Source of the DNA: Patescibacteria group bacterium
GTDB taxonomy: Bacteria > Patescibacteriota > Minisyncoccia > Minisyncoccales > PEYH01
NCBI GenBank assembly: GCA_018901715.1
Contig: JAHIEL010000011.1
Coordinates: 1-20,256, forward strand
Direction of reading: 5' to 3'
DNA: 20,256 nt
Part shown: one piece after another, positions 19,965 to 20,256 of the stretch
How positions within the stretch are numbered: position 1 is the stretch's first letter
Layout of the letters: every line of letters starts with the position of its first letter
Program-made: the position numbers and the translations under genes
The notes under the pieces: model-generated
What the model was told of the DNA's origin: nothing
Databases searched by the model: none
The model's input: only the letters and a program-made list of their open reading frames with translations

Positions 19965-20256
19965 AAATATTTTTTAACGATTTCTATAATTTCACTAGGA
20001 ATATAATCAGTTTTTAAAATGTATTCTTTAACTCCTAATTCTTGAGCAATTTTCCTATAATTTTCTCCTTCTAAATTAGAAAGAATAATAACCGCAATAT
20101 TTACTCCATTTTGCCTCAATCCTTTTAAATAAGATAATCCGTCTTGCTTTGGCAAAATTATATCTAAAATTATTAAATCAATTTTCTCTCTTAACAAAAT
20201 CTTTTCCGCTTCATCTGAAGTAATTACTGCAAACACTTCAACATCTTTCATCTCAC
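19961..20256 (-). CDS. Response regulator receiver domain (5' end outside window)
   Basis: A CheY-like receiver domain missing its first strand. The reading frame stays open to the right edge of the window. The visible part begins VEVFAVITSDEAEKIL, the second strand and helix of a receiver, so the Met at 20251 is internal and the acidic pocket DD lies off-window. Counted from that Met, the phospho-acceptor is Asp30 in IILDIILPKQDG, Ser58 is the switch residue in IILSNLEG, and Lys80 is in YILKTDY. The latter replaces the usual Lys-Pro with Lys-Thr. The protein ends just after the domain (EIVKKYL), so there is no C-terminal output domain; an N-terminal one cannot be excluded. Its stop overlaps the aspS start, making it part of the same run. 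Confidence 0.88.
   Translation of the reverse strand, partial: EMKDVEVFAVITSDEAEKILLREKIDLIILDIILPKQDGLSYLKGLRQNGVNIAVIILSNLEGENYRKIAQELGVKEYILKTDYIPSEIIEIVKKYL

Noticed and set aside
20249..20251. ATG at 20251 as the true start of the receiver protein
   Set aside because: The preceding codon is open and the first receiver strand with its acidic pocket is missing, so the gene continues past the right edge.
1..20256. tRNA, rRNA, riboswitch or CRISPR array
   Set aside because: The gaps are short and I saw no cloverleaf, no conserved rRNA stretch, no known riboswitch core and no regularly spaced repeats. This was reading by eye; a covariance-model search would settle it.

Overview
The window looks like a piece of an AT-rich genome of a reduced bacterium of the Candidate Phyla Radiation (Patescibacteria, probably a Parcubacteria-type lineage). 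This is inferred from gene content and protein style: short lysine- and isoleucine-rich proteins, a secreted protein with thrombospondin type 3 repeats, a small GPGGC cysteine-motif membrane protein, very tight gene packing, and almost no Shine-Dalgarno sequences. No rRNA or other taxonomic marker is present, so the assignment rests on recognition of protein families.

Layout. (1) 1-1209, + strand: the 3' part of rarA, entering from the left edge and closed by a perfect 15-bp stem terminator (1216-1248). Two more small hairpins follow. (2) 1360-6496, + strand: a compact six-gene run. It encodes a large membrane-anchored surface protein, a small HD-domain alarmone hydrolase, two tandem RecB/Cas4-like PD-(D/E)XK proteins, a TspO/MBR membrane protein and a small membrane-anchored Cys-motif protein. 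(3) 6497-7140, + strand: a self-contained diguanylate cyclase cassette with a consensus promoter, a near-perfect Shine-Dalgarno, higher GC than its surroundings and its own terminator. (4) 7159-8103, - strand: a complete tyrosine recombinase of Xer type with its own consensus promoter. (5) 8104-8350: a repeat- and hairpin-rich intergenic stretch. (6) 8351-20256, - strand: a long, tightly packed run. In transcription order it is a receiver-domain protein (cut by the right edge), aspS, a D-Ala-D-Ala carboxypeptidase, mraY, a PurD-like ATP-grasp protein, glutamate dehydrogenase, murD, ftsW and murG. Then, behind its own promoter, come gltX and a small secreted protein.

How the genes fit together. 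The minus-strand run is a peptidoglycan and division cluster: MraY makes lipid I, MurG makes lipid II, MurD adds D-Glu to the precursor, FtsW polymerises septal glycan, and the carboxypeptidase trims stem peptides. It is interleaved with glutamate-related enzymes (Gdh, GltX) and aspartyl-tRNA synthetase. The PurD-like ligase and Gdh sit where a classical dcw cluster would run directly from mraY to murD. The plus-strand run is less easily interpreted. It mixes nucleotide signalling (alarmone hydrolase, then c-di-GMP synthesis in the next unit), nuclease-fold proteins and envelope proteins.

The most unusual observations are four. A palindromic repeat lies in frame inside murD, with a compensated copy between genes near 1274. 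AspRS lacks the GAD domain region. The GGDEF cassette differs from everything around it in composition and translation signals. The PurD-like ATP-grasp protein has lost key residues of the purine enzyme.
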